Source: Pelagimonas sp. (GTDB lineage Bacteria > Pseudomonadota > Alphaproteobacteria > Rhodobacterales > Rhodobacteraceae). From it: 64,000 bases of DNA. Shown here piece by piece: positions 9,214 through 18,854 of this stretch. The position numbers and the translations under genes were made by a program. The stretch spans positions 62,001 to 126,000 of the forward strand of contig JAOARX010000013.1 of NCBI GenBank assembly GCA_025210345.1, written 5' to 3'. The notes under the pieces were generated by a model. That model saw only the letters and a list, made by a program, of their open reading frames with translations. It was not told the DNA's origin and ran no database searches. The stretch's first letter is position 1. Every line of letters starts with the position of its first letter.

Positions 9214-9294
9214 CGCCAATTGGCGACAATCGGCGCTTTTGCCCGGTTTGGTAGAAAACTAGGTTCCCCTGCGTATACATTTCCAGGGGAACCC

Positions 9295-9732
9295 ATGCGT
9301 AGATTTCTTGTTTCAGGCCTGTTTGTCTGGGTCTCGGCCCTAGTCGCGCAGGCCGCGCAGGCCGCGCCGATTGGCTATGATTGTACTTTGAACCCCAAGG
9401 TCAAGAATGGCCTGCTAAGCCCGGGCCTTTTCATCGCACATGATCCCGCGACGGGCCGGGTGCTGGTCTCTGATCCGATGGCCCTGCATGTGAACAACGG
9501 CCAGCCGGTCGCCGCCCGCATGGTGTCGGACGGGGCCAAGCGCGATGTGTTCAGCTGGGAGCTCAAATTCACCAATCGGGCGCAGCAAAAGGCGCGACTG
9601 CGCTATCGGGCAACCTATTTCAAAGCCGACAACCGCATCAGCGTGGTGGTGACCCCCGTGGGGTATTCCAATCGCATCATGGCCAAAGGCACCTGCAAGG
9701 TTGGCGCGGTCTCAAAGATACACAAAAGGTAA
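9295..9732 (+). CDS. Secreted hypothetical protein
   Basis: 145 residues. ATG 9295 was chosen because AGGGGAA precedes it by 4 bp and it opens a clean signal peptide (MRRFLVSGLFVWVSALVAQAAQAA, cleavage likely after AQA). The mature part is a small, basic, probably beta-rich domain with two cysteines (YDCTLN near the start, GTCKVG near the end) that could form a disulfide across the periplasmic protein. I do not recognise a family. It is 81 bp after soxG and 100 bp before sodB, in the same direction. Confidence 0.7.
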   Translation: MRRFLVSGLFVWVSALVAQAAQAAPIGYDCTLNPKVKNGLLSPGLFIAHDPATGRVLVSDPMALHVNNGQPVAARMVSDGAKRDVFSWELKFTNRAQQKARLRYRATYFKADNRISVVVTPVGYSNRIMAKGTCKVGAVSKIHKR

Positions 9733-9832
9733 AGGTTTGGATTGGCTTTTCGCACCCAAGACCTTGACCTGACCGCCGACAACAGACAGGTATGGGATAA
9801 CCCACTGCCACATCACCAAAAGGATGACTGAG

Positions 9833-10432
9833 ATGAGCTTTGAACTCCCCGATCTGCCTTATGCCCACGATGCGCTTGCCGATTTCGGCATGAGCAAGGA
9901 AACCATGGAGTACCACCATGACATTCACCACAACGCCTATGTGGTGAACGGCAATAAGCTGATTGAAGGCACCGAATGGGCAGGCAAGTCGCTTGAGGAG
10001 ATTGTCAAAGGCACCTACGACGCCAATGCGGTTGCGCAAAACGGCATCTTCAACAATGCGTCGCAGCACTGGAACCACATGCAGTTCTGGGAAATGATGG
10101 GCCCGAATCGCACCGCCATGCCGGGTGAGCTGGAAAAAGCCATCGTTGAAAGCTTTGGCTCGGTTGACGATTTCAAATCGCAGTTCGCTGCTGCGGGCGC
10201 GGGTCAGTTCGGTTCGGGCTGGTGCTGGCTGGTCAAGGACGCGGATGGCGGCCTGAAAGTGACCAAGACCGAAAACGGCGTGAACCCGCTGTGCTTTGGT
10301 CAGACCGCGCTGCTGGGCTGTGACGTGTGGGAACACTCGTACTACATCGATTTCCGCAACAAACGCCCGGCCTATCTGGACAACTTCCTGGACAATCTCG
10401 TGAACTGGGAAAATGTTGCGTCGCGCCTGTAA
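9833..10432 (+). CDS. sodB: Superoxide dismutase, iron type
   Basis: 199 residues. ATG 9833 gives the family start MSFELPDLPYAHDAL with AGGA 8 bp upstream; ATG 9824 would overlap that ribosome site. Metal ligands are visible as His28 in EYHHDIHH, the His of SQHWNH, and the aspartate and histidine of CDVWEHSYY. The glutamine in NNASQHWNH is in the position usual for Fe-SODs. It dismutates superoxide in the cytoplasm. Standing next to the sarcosine oxidase cluster, which makes H2O2, may be coincidental. A terminator follows. Confidence 0.95.
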   Translation: MSFELPDLPYAHDALADFGMSKETMEYHHDIHHNAYVVNGNKLIEGTEWAGKSLEEIVKGTYDANAVAQNGIFNNASQHWNHMQFWEMMGPNRTAMPGELEKAIVESFGSVDDFKSQFAAAGAGQFGSGWCWLVKDADGGLKVTKTENGVNPLCFGQTALLGCDVWEHSYYIDFRNKRPAYLDNFLDNLVNWENVASRL

Positions 10433-10502
10433 GGCGCGCGAATTTGCGGGGCTTGTAACGCGCGCAACGTAGCGTGCCGACGGCCAGCAGAGAATGAGAA
10501 AG

Positions 10503-10532
10503 GAAAAGGCGTGGCCAAAGGCTGCGCCTTTT
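10503..10532 (+). terminator. Probable terminator of sodB
   Basis: AAAAGGCG and CGCCTTTTT arms enclose an internal GGCC/GGCT stem, ending in a T run, about 70 bp after the sodB stop. Confidence 0.65.
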
Positions 10533-10989
10533 TCGATTTTAGGGAATGTGTCACCGAACTCCAAAGCGTCCCCCTAGAAGCAGGTGGTCGGAATGCGCAA
10601 GAAGTGAGCTTTGCAAAGACTAGTATCCGGGGGATTGTTGGACTTGGCGCGCAATATGCCTGATGGTGATGTTTGCCCGTCCACATATACTTCTTCGGCC
10701 GTCACGACTTAAACGACTACGGCGGGGGAGCTGTTCTTGAAAAGGCCGCATCCGCAAATCGTTCCATCAATACTGAGGAGGATCGATTTAGGACGTAGTT
10801 GTTCCATCCCGGATGATCACATAGCCCCTCGTCGATCGGCCCTCTTCACGGGAAGGTCTGTTCTGATCGAGGTTAGGTCTCACATCCTGTGAGGTAGTAC
10901 TCACCGGAATACCCAGTTTTTGTGGAGCGAATAAGAAGCGCAGGGGGGCAAATCACCCGTTGCCAACAAGTTAGAAGAGGAACTAGGTG
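10533..10989 (+). other. Gene-poor intergenic region after sodB
   Basis: About 450 bp with no convincing coding sequence on either strand. Base composition drops towards its right end and stays lower through the two small genes that follow. No tRNA, terminator or clear repeat was found beyond the sodB terminator. Confidence 0.5.
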
Positions 10990-11202
10990 ATGCGAGAAGA
11001 GATAAAACGTAAACTTTACCACAAGGAAGACTTCTACAAAGGAATGGCTGCGATAGTCGCTCATTCGAGTTGGCATACGCTGAAACAGTCCGTCGCGGTT
11101 GAGATAGCTCTCAAGGCCACGAACGGAGCTTGTGACCCTGGCGAGATCAACAATGCATTCGCAGAGCTCTATGACGAGTGGCAGGCGCGATCGAAATTCT
11201 GA
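10990..11202 (+). CDS. Small hypothetical protein
   Basis: 70 residues, MREEIKRKLYHKEDFYKG onwards. An AGAGGA ribosome site lies about 8 bp before ATG 10990; the GTG just before it is less likely. The protein is charged with an even helix-forming pattern and no cysteines, signal or membrane segment. I do not recognise a family. Its codon use is less GC-rich than that of sodB. With the next small gene it forms a low-GC patch between sodB and the EamA gene. Confidence 0.5.
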   Translation: MREEIKRKLYHKEDFYKGMAAIVAHSSWHTLKQSVAVEIALKATNGACDPGEINNAFAELYDEWQARSKF

Positions 11203-11338
11203 AATGCGTTTTGCGCTACCAAATTTGAAACCATCAAAGGAGTTTCCAAGCGCGCCCCTCGGTGTGCAAGGAAGGGGTGGTTTGAGCCATCCAAATTATT
11301 GAACCCGCCCCGCTAATCAAAAAGGGAGATTACATTGG

Positions 11339-11527
11339 GTGAATATGAATTTAGACAAAATTCAAAACAAGCTGGATAGTCTGATCGATGAGTACATGCG
11401 CGCAGACACCCGGCCAGATCGCATTCACTGGATCAAGGTTCGATTGGCTGCATTGGCCTGGGCATTAGATACGTCGGCCGAGGATATGAAAGAAGCTCGT
11501 GTGCGCGCACTAGGGCTGCGCAAATAA
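11339..11527 (+). CDS. Small hypothetical protein
   Basis: 62 residues from the GTG at 11339 (AGGGAG about 10 bp upstream); ATG 11345 is an alternative. The sequence is predicted helical (KIQNKLDSLIDEYMRA, WIKVRLAALAWALDTS), basic at the C-terminus, and without signal peptide. No family recognised. It lies 136 bp after the previous small gene in the same low-GC patch. Confidence 0.45.
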   Translation: MNMNLDKIQNKLDSLIDEYMRADTRPDRIHWIKVRLAALAWALDTSAEDMKEARVRALGLRK

Positions 11528-11667
11528 TCCAGCAAAGGATGGTCCTCCTACCTACAGGTCTGGCTCAGGAATTAATGTCTGCTTTGGGCTGAAACCGGAA
11601 CAGGTGCAGTGGGATCGGGTAAGGAGGTTGCGATGGGATTGACCGGCTGTGCGGGGGCTCGGCAGGT

Positions 11668-12567
11668 TCATCGGAGAAGCCCAAACACCCGCCCATCCGT
11701 CACGGCAAATCCCAAGGCGATGATGGCAAACCCGGTCAGTTCGGTCGCGCTGAGGCTTTCGCCCAAAAACAGCGTCCCCAGCGTGATGGCAAAGGGGGGG
11801 ATCAGCAGGGTGACCAGCATCAGGTTGGCGGATCCCGCCCGCGCCAGAATGGTGAAATACAGCAGATAGGCCAGCGCGGTCGACAGCGTCGACAGCCCCA
11901 TGAGCGCGCCCCAGACCGGAACCGAGAGCGCGAAATCCGGGGTGCCATCAACCAGAAAAACCAGCGGGATCATCAACACCGCCGAGCCGATCAGCATGCC
12001 AAGCGCATTCATCAGCGGGGGCTGTTCGGACAAAAAGCTGCGCCCCCAGACCCCGGCAAAGGAATAAGACAGCGCCGCGCCCAGCACCGCCAACTGCGCA
12101 AGGTTGCCAAGGCTGAAAGAGGCCAGCGCATCCGGGCCCATGATATAGCCCACACCACAAAGCCCGATTAGCGCCCCCAGAACCCGGTTGCGGGTCAGGG
12201 GCTCATCCCTGAGGAAGATGGCCGCAATCACCGCTCCGAACATGGCGGTTGTCGCATTCAGGATCGACGCCAGCCCCCCGTTAATCTGCGTCTGGCCCCA
12301 AAAGATCAGGGAAAAGGGAATTACGTTGTTCAACGCGCCCATGCCCAGATAGGCCATCCAGACCCCCCGCGCCTTGGGCAGGGGAATACCCCGTTGCCAG
12401 ACCACAAAGGCCAGGATCGGAATGGCCCAGATCACCCGATGCAGTGTGATGGTCAGCGGCGCAAGCTCGCGCAGGGCCACCTCGGCAAAGAAAAAGGGAC
12501 CGCCCCAAATCGCCCCGAGCAGCACAAGTAGGGCCAAGGTCCGGGCATTCATACGGGTTTGTGTCAT
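11668..12567 (-). CDS. EamA/DMT family permease
   Basis: 299 residues with ten predicted membrane helices arranged as two EamA repeats (about residues 8-140 and 155-290). LGAIWGGPFFFAEVAL at the start and LFLGESLSATELTGFAIIALG near the end are standard for drug/metabolite exporters of this superfamily. The substrate cannot be inferred. It is divergent from a RarD-type permease of the same superfamily 126 bp away, so the two may be alternative exporters under a shared intergenic control region. Confidence 0.85.
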   Translation of the reverse strand: MTQTRMNARTLALLVLLGAIWGGPFFFAEVALRELAPLTITLHRVIWAIPILAFVVWQRGIPLPKARGVWMAYLGMGALNNVIPFSLIFWGQTQINGGLASILNATTAMFGAVIAAIFLRDEPLTRNRVLGALIGLCGVGYIMGPDALASFSLGNLAQLAVLGAALSYSFAGVWGRSFLSEQPPLMNALGMLIGSAVLMIPLVFLVDGTPDFALSVPVWGALMGLSTLSTALAYLLYFTILARAGSANLMLVTLLIPPFAITLGTLFLGESLSATELTGFAIIALGFAVTDGRVFGLLR

Positions 12568-12693
12568 ATTCGCGGCTTGCCTTTTGCGGATTGTCCGCGT
12601 CTTTATGAGCTGGAGATTTGATCAAACACGATCCGTTTCTTGCGCAAATCCCGGTGTCTGGGGCGGTTCCCCGGCTTACAGAAAGAGATCACC

Positions 12694-13608
12694 ATGCATC
12701 AGGCACAGCGCGGGATTTGGGCAATGGTTCTGGCCTGCCTGATCTGGGGGACGGCACCGCTGTATTACAAGCTGTTGGTGCATGTGCCGACCGATGAAAT
12801 TCTGGCCCATCGCACGCTTTGGTCGTTTGTCACCTTTGCGCTGATCCTTGTGGCGCAGCGGCGGATGACCGAGCTGTGCACGGCACTGAGCCATTGGCGA
12901 CAGGTGCGTGTGATCGGCTTGGCGGCGCTGCTGATCTCAGTCAATTGGTTTTTGTTCATCTTTTCGATCCAGATCGAAAAGGCGACCGAATCCTCTTTGG
13001 GGTATTACATTTTCCCATTAGTTGCCGTGGTGTTGGGAGTGCTGTTCTTTGGTGAACGCCTGGGACGGTTGCAATGGCTGGCGGTCGGACTGGCGGCGGT
13101 CGGGGTGCTTGTGTTGACCTTGGGGCAGGGGGTGGCCCCCTGGATTTCGCTGGTGCTGGCGACAACCTTTGGCCTGTATGGGCTGCTCAAGAAAAAGCTG
13201 ACGCTGGGCCCGGTGGTCACGGTCACCGCCGAGGTGGCTTTGCTGACGCCGCTGGCCGTGCTCTGGCTGATCAAGACTCAGCTGCAGGGGCAGGCCCATT
13301 TTACCCACGACGTATTGACCATGGGGCTGTTGATCTTTTCCGGTATGGTGACAGCCCTGCCGCTGATCCTGTTTTCCCGCGCGGCCCAGCATGTGCCGTT
13401 GGCGACCATGGGGTTGATCCAATATATCAACCCCACAGGCCAGTTCCTATGCGCGGTGATGGTGTTTGGCGAACCTCTTACGGGGTATCATGTCACCACC
13501 TTTGCCATGATCTGGCTGGCGCTTGCGCTCTATTCCGCCAGCGCCCTCTATCACGAAAGGGCGCGGCGCAAAATCGGCAGGGCTTCGGCCACGGAACTGG
13601 CGGATTGA
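12694..13608 (+). CDS. rarD: RarD family EamA permease
   Basis: 304 residues from ATG 12694; AAAGAG precedes it and an earlier in-frame ATG would add a non-hydrophobic leader. Ten membrane helices; the beginning RGIWAMVLACLIWGTAPLYYKLL and the central FLFIFSIQIEKATESSLGYYIFPL are characteristic of RarD. The protein family was named after a chloramphenicol-sensitivity gene; the substrate is not known. Its last 58 bp overlap, tail to tail, the 3' end of the LOG-family gene on the other strand. Confidence 0.87.
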   Translation: MHQAQRGIWAMVLACLIWGTAPLYYKLLVHVPTDEILAHRTLWSFVTFALILVAQRRMTELCTALSHWRQVRVIGLAALLISVNWFLFIFSIQIEKATESSLGYYIFPLVAVVLGVLFFGERLGRLQWLAVGLAAVGVLVLTLGQGVAPWISLVLATTFGLYGLLKKKLTLGPVVTVTAEVALLTPLAVLWLIKTQLQGQAHFTHDVLTMGLLIFSGMVTALPLILFSRAAQHVPLATMGLIQYINPTGQFLCAVMVFGEPLTGYHVTTFAMIWLALALYSASALYHERARRKIGRASATELAD

Positions 13609-14099
13609 ACAAAATCCAGCAGGCTGTCTTCGGCAAAGCCGTGATCGACCACATGCTCTAGCAGCGCGCGCAACGGCCCCCAATACCCCATGATGTCCAG
13701 CAGCACGATGGGCTTGTCATGCAGGCCCAGCTGTCGCCATGTCAGCACCTCAAAGAACTCATCTAGCGATCCGGGACCACCAGGCAGAACCACCACCGCA
13801 TCGGCGTTCATCAACATGACCTTTTTGCGTTCGTGCATGGTTTCGGTGACAATAAAGGTGGTCAGGTCGGTCTTGCCCACTTCGCGGCGTTTCAGATGAT
13901 CGGGGATGACGCCGAATGTTGCGGCCCCCGCATCCTGGGCCGCCCGCGCCACGGCCCCCATCAATCCTACGTCTCCGGCGCCGTAAACCAGGCGCCAGCC
14001 CTCCTGCGCGATGGCCCGCCCCATCTCGGAGGCATGCTGCATATACTCGGGGTGGGTGCCCGCGCGTGAGCCACAATAGACACAGATCGACTTTGTCAT
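13551..14099 (-). CDS. LOG family (TIGR00730) phosphoribohydrolase
   Basis: 182 residues, Rossmann-like. It starts with the family motif SICVYCGSRAG, keeps VYGAGDVGLMGAVA for nucleotide binding, and has LPGGPGSLDEFFE, which corresponds to the PGGxGTxxE catalytic motif of LOG (cytokinin-activating) enzymes. These cleave the N-glycosidic bond of nucleoside 5'-monophosphates. The threonine of PGGxGT is serine here, a mild change. The 3' end overlaps rarD by 58 bp on the opposite strand. It is divergent from the LysM protein gene. Confidence 0.88.
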   Translation of the reverse strand: MTKSICVYCGSRAGTHPEYMQHASEMGRAIAQEGWRLVYGAGDVGLMGAVARAAQDAGAATFGVIPDHLKRREVGKTDLTTFIVTETMHERKKVMLMNADAVVVLPGGPGSLDEFFEVLTWRQLGLHDKPIVLLDIMGYWGPLRALLEHVVDHGFAEDSLLDFVQSASSVAEALPILRRALS

Positions 14100-14248
14100 G
14101 GGGGGATCCCCGATTGATTATGGTAAAAGGCTTGTGCTCTCTGATAGCGTGACCGCTAGATATGCTCAAGCGCGTAGGATCTGGTGATCGCTGGCCCTGT
14201 GGTGTTTGAGCAGCGCTGGGGGCGCGGACGAGAAATAAAAGGGCTGCT

Positions 14249-15931
14249 ATGGGCAAGATGACTTCGATTTGGGCTGCGGGCTCATTGGGCGCGGCGGTGA
14301 TTGCCATCATCGCGGTATTCGCGGGGGGGTTTGGCGGGGGATCTGACGGCGAAGAGATCGCCAAACCCACCCCGGTCACGACCCGCGACACGGCCGAGAC
14401 CACGCCAGACCCGGCGCCGCCCGTGGCACCCGCACAGGCTCCGGCACCGCAACCCGAGCCAGACCCAGAGCCAGAGAGCGCGGAGGTGGCCGAGGCCGTA
14501 CCTCAGCCCGCGCCAGACCCAGAACCCGCGCCTGTTGAGGCCGCACAGGGCGATGCGCCTCAGAACACGGCTGATGATCCCGTACAGCCTGTCGCTGACG
14601 CTGCCGATCAGGCCGATGATCCCGCGCCGCAACCTGACATCGCAGTGGCCGAAGATCAGCAGGGGGCTGCGTCAGACCCCGCTCAGACGGACCCAAGCCA
14701 GCCCACACCCGAGCCCCAGGACACGGCGCCAACAGATACGCAACCCGATCTGGATGTGGCCGCAGCTCCGATTGAGGATCCTACCACCCCCGACGCGGCC
14801 CCGCTCCCCGAGGCGCCGGTCTTTGATCTGGTGCGCGCCGAAAGCGATGGCAGCACCCTGGTCGCGGGCAATGGCACTGCCGGAGCGCTGCTGGAAGTTC
14901 TGGTCGATGACACCCCCGAGGCCGAGACCATTCTGGGCAATGATGGCAAATTCGTAAGCTTCCTTGATCTGGAGGGGCGCTATGGCGCACGGGTGCTGCG
15001 GTTGCGCCTGACCCAGGGCGACCATGTGGTCCTGTCCCAAGAGGATGTGATTGTGGTGGTCCCCGAACCCAAAGCAGACCCCAAACCTGCCCCCGGGCCC
15101 GAACCCAAACAGGTTGCGCAGGCGGACACCCAGCCTCAGGTCGAACCGGGTCAGCCAGCCCCCGCACCAAGCACCCCACAAGACGCTGGGGCACAGACTG
15201 GGGTAGAAACGGGGGCAGAAACGCAAACCGAACAAGATCTGCCCCAGATACCCAGCGAACCCGAGATCCCGGCAGTCGCAGAACAAGAACCCCAGACACA
15301 AACTCCGGCACCGGCCCCGACAGTGCTGAAATCAGGCCCCGAAGGGGTAAGCGTCATGTCACAAGCCCCGGCCACGATCGGAGAAGTCACGCTTGACGCG
15401 GTGACCTATGGCGATGCGGGTAGCGCGACATTCACCGGGCGCGGCGATGCCGGTGCTTCGGTGCAGCTGTATCTCGACAATGCTCTGGTCGTGTCCGATA
15501 CGGTTGCGGATACCGGGCGTTGGCAGGCAACGCTGGAAACCCTTGCACCGGGTCGCTATCTGGCGCGCGTGGACCAACTGGACGCAGCCGGTGAGGTCAC
15601 CGCGCGGATTGAACAGGTGTTCGTGCGCGAGGCCGAGACCGTTCTGAACCCCGTCGCACAGGCCCCAGACACTCAGGCCCCGGGCACCGGCACAGCGACC
15701 TCGACCCAAACCAGAACCCAAGCCGGGGCCACACCCGCTGCGGCCGCCTCGGCCAAGCTTGTTCCGGTGCGCAGTGTCACCATCGAAAGCGGCAATACGC
15801 TTTGGGCGATTTCGCGCGAACGCTATGGCGACGGCAATGCCTATGTGAAGATCTTCGAGGCGAACAAAGACCTGATCCGCAATCCGGATCTGATCTATCC
15901 CGGTCAGGTCTTTATCTTCCCTGAGGAATAA
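14249..15931 (+). CDS. LysM peptidoglycan-binding protein with long Pro/Ala-rich region
   Basis: 560 residues. Residues 10-30 form one membrane helix ([20 protein letters not shown]). A Pro/Ala/Glu-rich, probably disordered stretch of about 150 residues follows, then an Ig-like domain ([18 protein letters not shown] to about residue 275), a second disordered linker, another Ig-like domain (about 375-465), and a C-terminal LysM ([16 protein letters not shown] to GQVFIFPEE). The layout suits an inner-membrane-anchored protein reaching the peptidoglycan. The same architecture is common in Rhodobacteraceae; its exact role is not known. It precedes the ABC exporter gene by 120 bp. Confidence 0.85.
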   Translation: MGKMTSIWAAGSLGAAVIAIIAVFAGGFGGGSDGEEIAKPTPVTTRDTAETTPDPAPPVAPAQAPAPQPEPDPEPESAEVAEAVPQPAPDPEPAPVEAAQGDAPQNTADDPVQPVADAADQADDPAPQPDIAVAEDQQGAASDPAQTDPSQPTPEPQDTAPTDTQPDLDVAAAPIEDPTTPDAAPLPEAPVFDLVRAESDGSTLVAGNGTAGALLEVLVDDTPEAETILGNDGKFVSFLDLEGRYGARVLRLRLTQGDHVVLSQEDVIVVVPEPKADPKPAPGPEPKQVAQADTQPQVEPGQPAPAPSTPQDAGAQTGVETGAETQTEQDLPQIPSEPEIPAVAEQEPQTQTPAPAPTVLKSGPEGVSVMSQAPATIGEVTLDAVTYGDAGSATFTGRGDAGASVQLYLDNALVVSDTVADTGRWQATLETLAPGRYLARVDQLDAAGEVTARIEQVFVREAETVLNPVAQAPDTQAPGTGTATSTQTRTQAGATPAAAASAKLVPVRSVTIESGNTLWAISRERYGDGNAYVKIFEANKDLIRNPDLIYPGQVFIFPEE

Positions 15932-16051
15932 ACGTAGTCCCCGGCCCGGGGCGCGTTTCCTGGGCCGGGATCTGGTGTTTTGCCGCTGGTTTTCCTCTTG
16001 GGTTCCGCCAGGCCCGCGCATACATATGCGTTTCCCCAGCAAGGACATGTC

Positions 16052-17869
16052 ATGCCGCCCGAAATTTCGGATCAAGAGATCGCCCAGCAAGAACGCCGTT
16101 CCGGTCTGCGTACCCTGCGCCGGGTCACCCCCTATCTGTGGCCAGAGGGGGAAACATGGGTCAAGCAGCGCGTCATCATCGCCCTGAGCCTGTTGGTGCT
16201 GGCCAAGATTGTCGCGGTCTTCACCCCGATCCTCTACAAATACGCGGTCGACAGCCTGTCCGGAGAGGTCTCCGATCTGACGCTTGGGGCCGTGGGGCTG
16301 ACCGTGGCCTATGGGGGCTCGCGGTTGTTGACCGTAGGCTTTCAACAGCTGCGCGATGCGGTTTTTGTGCGGGTGACACAGCGGGCGCTGCGTCAGCTGG
16401 CGCTTGAGACCTTCACCCATATTCATCGCCTGTCGATGCGCTATCATCTCACGCGCAAGACCGGGGGGCTGTCGCGCATCATCGAACGCGGTGTGAAGGG
16501 GGTCGAATTCCTGTTGCGCTTTTTGTTGTTCAGCATCGGCCCGCTGTTTCTTGAACTGATCCTTGTCGCGGGTATTTTGTTCTACCTGTTTGATGTCTGG
16601 TATCTGGCGGTTGTTGTGGGGGTTATCGTGGGCTATATCCGCTTTACCTTTGCGGTCACCGAATGGCGCGTGAAACTGCGCCGCGAGATGAACAAACAGG
16701 ACACTGACGCCAACCAAAAAGCCATCGACAGCCTGCTGAATTTCGAAACGGTCAAGTATTTTGGCGCCGAATCCCGTGAGGCCGCGCGCTATGACACGGC
16801 GATCCAAGGGTATCAGACCGCGGCGATCAAGACGGCCACCTCGCTGGCGATGCTGAACTTTGGTCAATCGCTGATCATCACCTCGGGCCTGGTGGCGGTC
16901 ATGGTCATGGCGGCGCTGGGCGTTGAGCGCGGCGCGCTGAGCGTGGGCGATTTTGTCATGGTCAATGCCTATATGATCCAGATCACCATGCCGCTGAACT
17001 TTCTCGGGACGGTCTACCGTGAAATTCGCCAGTCTCTCGTGGATATGGGCGATATGTTTGACCTGCTCGAACAGCCCCGCGACGTGGATGACAAGCCCGA
17101 CGCCAAGCCGTTGAATGTCACCGGGGGCGTGGTGCATCTGGACAACGTGGCCTTTGCCTATGATCCGGCGCGGCCGATCCTGAAAGGGGTGGATATCAAG
17201 GTGGCTGCCGGGGAAAACGTGGCCTTGGTCGGCCCGTCGGGATCGGGGAAATCCACGGTCGGGCGTCTGTTGTTCCGGTTCTACGATGTCAGCGGCGGAA
17301 GCCTGACCATCGACGGGCAGGATGTGCGCGACGTGACACAAAACAGCCTGCATGCGGCCATTGGCGTGGTCCCGCAGGACACCGTGCTGTTCAATGACAC
17401 GATCCGCTATAATATTGGCTATGGCCGGGCGGATGCCTCCGAAGATGAGATCATCGCCGCCGCCAAGGCCGCCCGGATTCACGATTTCATCCTAAGCCTG
17501 CCAGAGGGCTATGACACCCCCGTGGGGGAACGCGGGCTCAAGCTGTCTGGCGGGGAAAAACAACGGGTTGGCATTGCGCGGACTTTGCTGAAAGACCCGC
17601 CGATCCTGTTGCTGGATGAGGCCACCTCGGCGCTGGATACCGAGACCGAAGCCTCGATCCAGGAGGCTCTGCAACATGCGGGGCAGGGGCGCACCGTGAT
17701 CACCATTGCGCATCGGCTGTCGACCATCGCCGATGCCGACCGCATTGTCGTGCTGCAAGACGGAGAGGTGATCGAAGAGGGCACACATGATGCGCTTTTG
17801 GTGCAAAATGGGCGTTACGCTGCGCTCTGGGCGCGCCAAAACGCCGATCATGGGGCGGATGCCCCTTGA
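16052..17869 (+). CDS. ABC exporter of the ATM1/HMT1 type, fused membrane and ATPase domains
   Basis: 605 residues from ATG 16052 (AAGGAC 6 bp upstream). The N-terminal 330 residues hold six helices (ABC transmembrane type 1); the rest is the nucleotide-binding domain with Walker A GPSGSGKST, Q-loop VVPQDTVLF, signature LSGGEKQR, Walker B ILLLDEATSALD and the switch histidine in IAHRLSTIADAD. The sequence resembles mitochondrial ATM1 and bacterial homologues that export glutathione or persulfide conjugates and heavy metals. As a half-transporter it should act as a homodimer. The stop lies 52 bp before the amidotransferase gene. Confidence 0.88.
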   Translation: MPPEISDQEIAQQERRSGLRTLRRVTPYLWPEGETWVKQRVIIALSLLVLAKIVAVFTPILYKYAVDSLSGEVSDLTLGAVGLTVAYGGSRLLTVGFQQLRDAVFVRVTQRALRQLALETFTHIHRLSMRYHLTRKTGGLSRIIERGVKGVEFLLRFLLFSIGPLFLELILVAGILFYLFDVWYLAVVVGVIVGYIRFTFAVTEWRVKLRREMNKQDTDANQKAIDSLLNFETVKYFGAESREAARYDTAIQGYQTAAIKTATSLAMLNFGQSLIITSGLVAVMVMAALGVERGALSVGDFVMVNAYMIQITMPLNFLGTVYREIRQSLVDMGDMFDLLEQPRDVDDKPDAKPLNVTGGVVHLDNVAFAYDPARPILKGVDIKVAAGENVALVGPSGSGKSTVGRLLFRFYDVSGGSLTIDGQDVRDVTQNSLHAAIGVVPQDTVLFNDTIRYNIGYGRADASEDEIIAAAKAARIHDFILSLPEGYDTPVGERGLKLSGGEKQRVGIARTLLKDPPILLLDEATSALDTETEASIQEALQHAGQGRTVITIAHRLSTIADADRIVVLQDGEVIEEGTHDALLVQNGRYAALWARQNADHGADAP

Positions 17870-17921
17870 CCCACCCGCAGATTTCCTGACCTTTGCAGCG
17901 TTAACAACCACGGAGAAACGC

Positions 17922-18680
17922 ATGGCCCGCCCCCTCGTTGGCATCATCGGCAACCATTATTTGTTGAATGACCAATACCCGACCCACGCGGGCGGCACGA
18001 TGAACTCAGAGGCCATCGCGACTGTGGCGGATTGCCTGCCGATGGTGATCCCCTCTGATCCGCGCTTTGTGTCGGTCGAAGAGCTGCTGGAACGCTGTGA
18101 TGGCTTTCTTTTGACCGGTGGGCGGCCAAATGTGCATCCCGAAGAATACGGCGAACCCTACTCAGAAGCGCATGGGGACATGGACCGTGCGCGCGATGCG
18201 ATCACCCTGCCATTGGTGCGGGCCTGCGTCGAACGGGGTCAGCCCTTCATGGGAATCTGCCGGGGGTTTCAAGAGGTCAATGTTGCGATGGGGGGCTCGC
18301 TCTACCCGGAAATCCGCGACTTGCCGGGGCGTGACAATCACCGCATGCCGCCGGACGGCACGCTTGAGGAAAAATTCGCCCTGCGCCATGTGGTCAACCT
18401 GACCGAGGGCGGGCGGTTCCACGCGCTGTTTGGCTCGACCGAGGTGCTGACCAACACGCTGCATGGACAGGGGATCAAACGCCCCGGCGCCCGCGTCGTG
18501 GTCGAAGGCCACGCCCCCGATGGCACCCCAGAGGCGATCCACATCAAGGACGCGCCGGGCTTTACCATGTCGGTTCAGTGGCACCCGGAATGGAATGCTG
18601 TAAATGACCCGGTGTCGCGCCCGCTGTTCGAGGCCTTTGGCCGCGCTGTCCATGACTGGGCCAAGGCGCGCCAGCCCTGA
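17922..18680 (+). CDS. Class I glutamine amidotransferase-like gamma-glutamyl hydrolase (peptidase C26)
   Basis: 252 residues from ATG 17922; a longer frame into the ABC gene exists, but only this start gives the family N-terminus MARPLVGIIGNHYLLN. The nucleophile elbow GICRGFQEVNVAMGGSLY has the catalytic cysteine, and VQWHPEW holds the histidine, as in PuuD, which removes the glutamyl group from gamma-glutamyl-GABA. The preceding motif LTGGRPNVHPEEYGE is also family-typical. The substrate is not certain and no polyamine genes are adjacent. Confidence 0.85.
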   Translation: MARPLVGIIGNHYLLNDQYPTHAGGTMNSEAIATVADCLPMVIPSDPRFVSVEELLERCDGFLLTGGRPNVHPEEYGEPYSEAHGDMDRARDAITLPLVRACVERGQPFMGICRGFQEVNVAMGGSLYPEIRDLPGRDNHRMPPDGTLEEKFALRHVVNLTEGGRFHALFGSTEVLTNTLHGQGIKRPGARVVVEGHAPDGTPEAIHIKDAPGFTMSVQWHPEWNAVNDPVSRPLFEAFGRAVHDWAKARQP

Positions 18681-18854
18681 CCCAGGGGGAAAGGGCGCAG
18701 GCGCACCCACGCGTTTTGATATCGGCGCAGCTTTCACATCCACGCCCCTTTGGATATCGGCGGTGCAGGGCCAGGGGCGCGCGGTTGAGCCGGTTGCACC
18801 CCGCGTCCCCGGCCGGTTTTGCCCTGCCTGCTTTACGCCGGCAGGGTCACAGGC

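Noticed and set aside
12638..12676. Possible fifth copy of the GC hairpin repeat before rarD
   Set aside because: AAATCCCGG and GTCTGGGGC resemble the short copy at 5552, but the hairpin arms do not pair and the rest diverges; too weak to list.
15359..17482. A 707-codon minus-strand frame opposite the LysM and ABC genes
   Set aside because: Antisense to two well supported genes and rich in His/Arg/Gln as typical for shadow frames.
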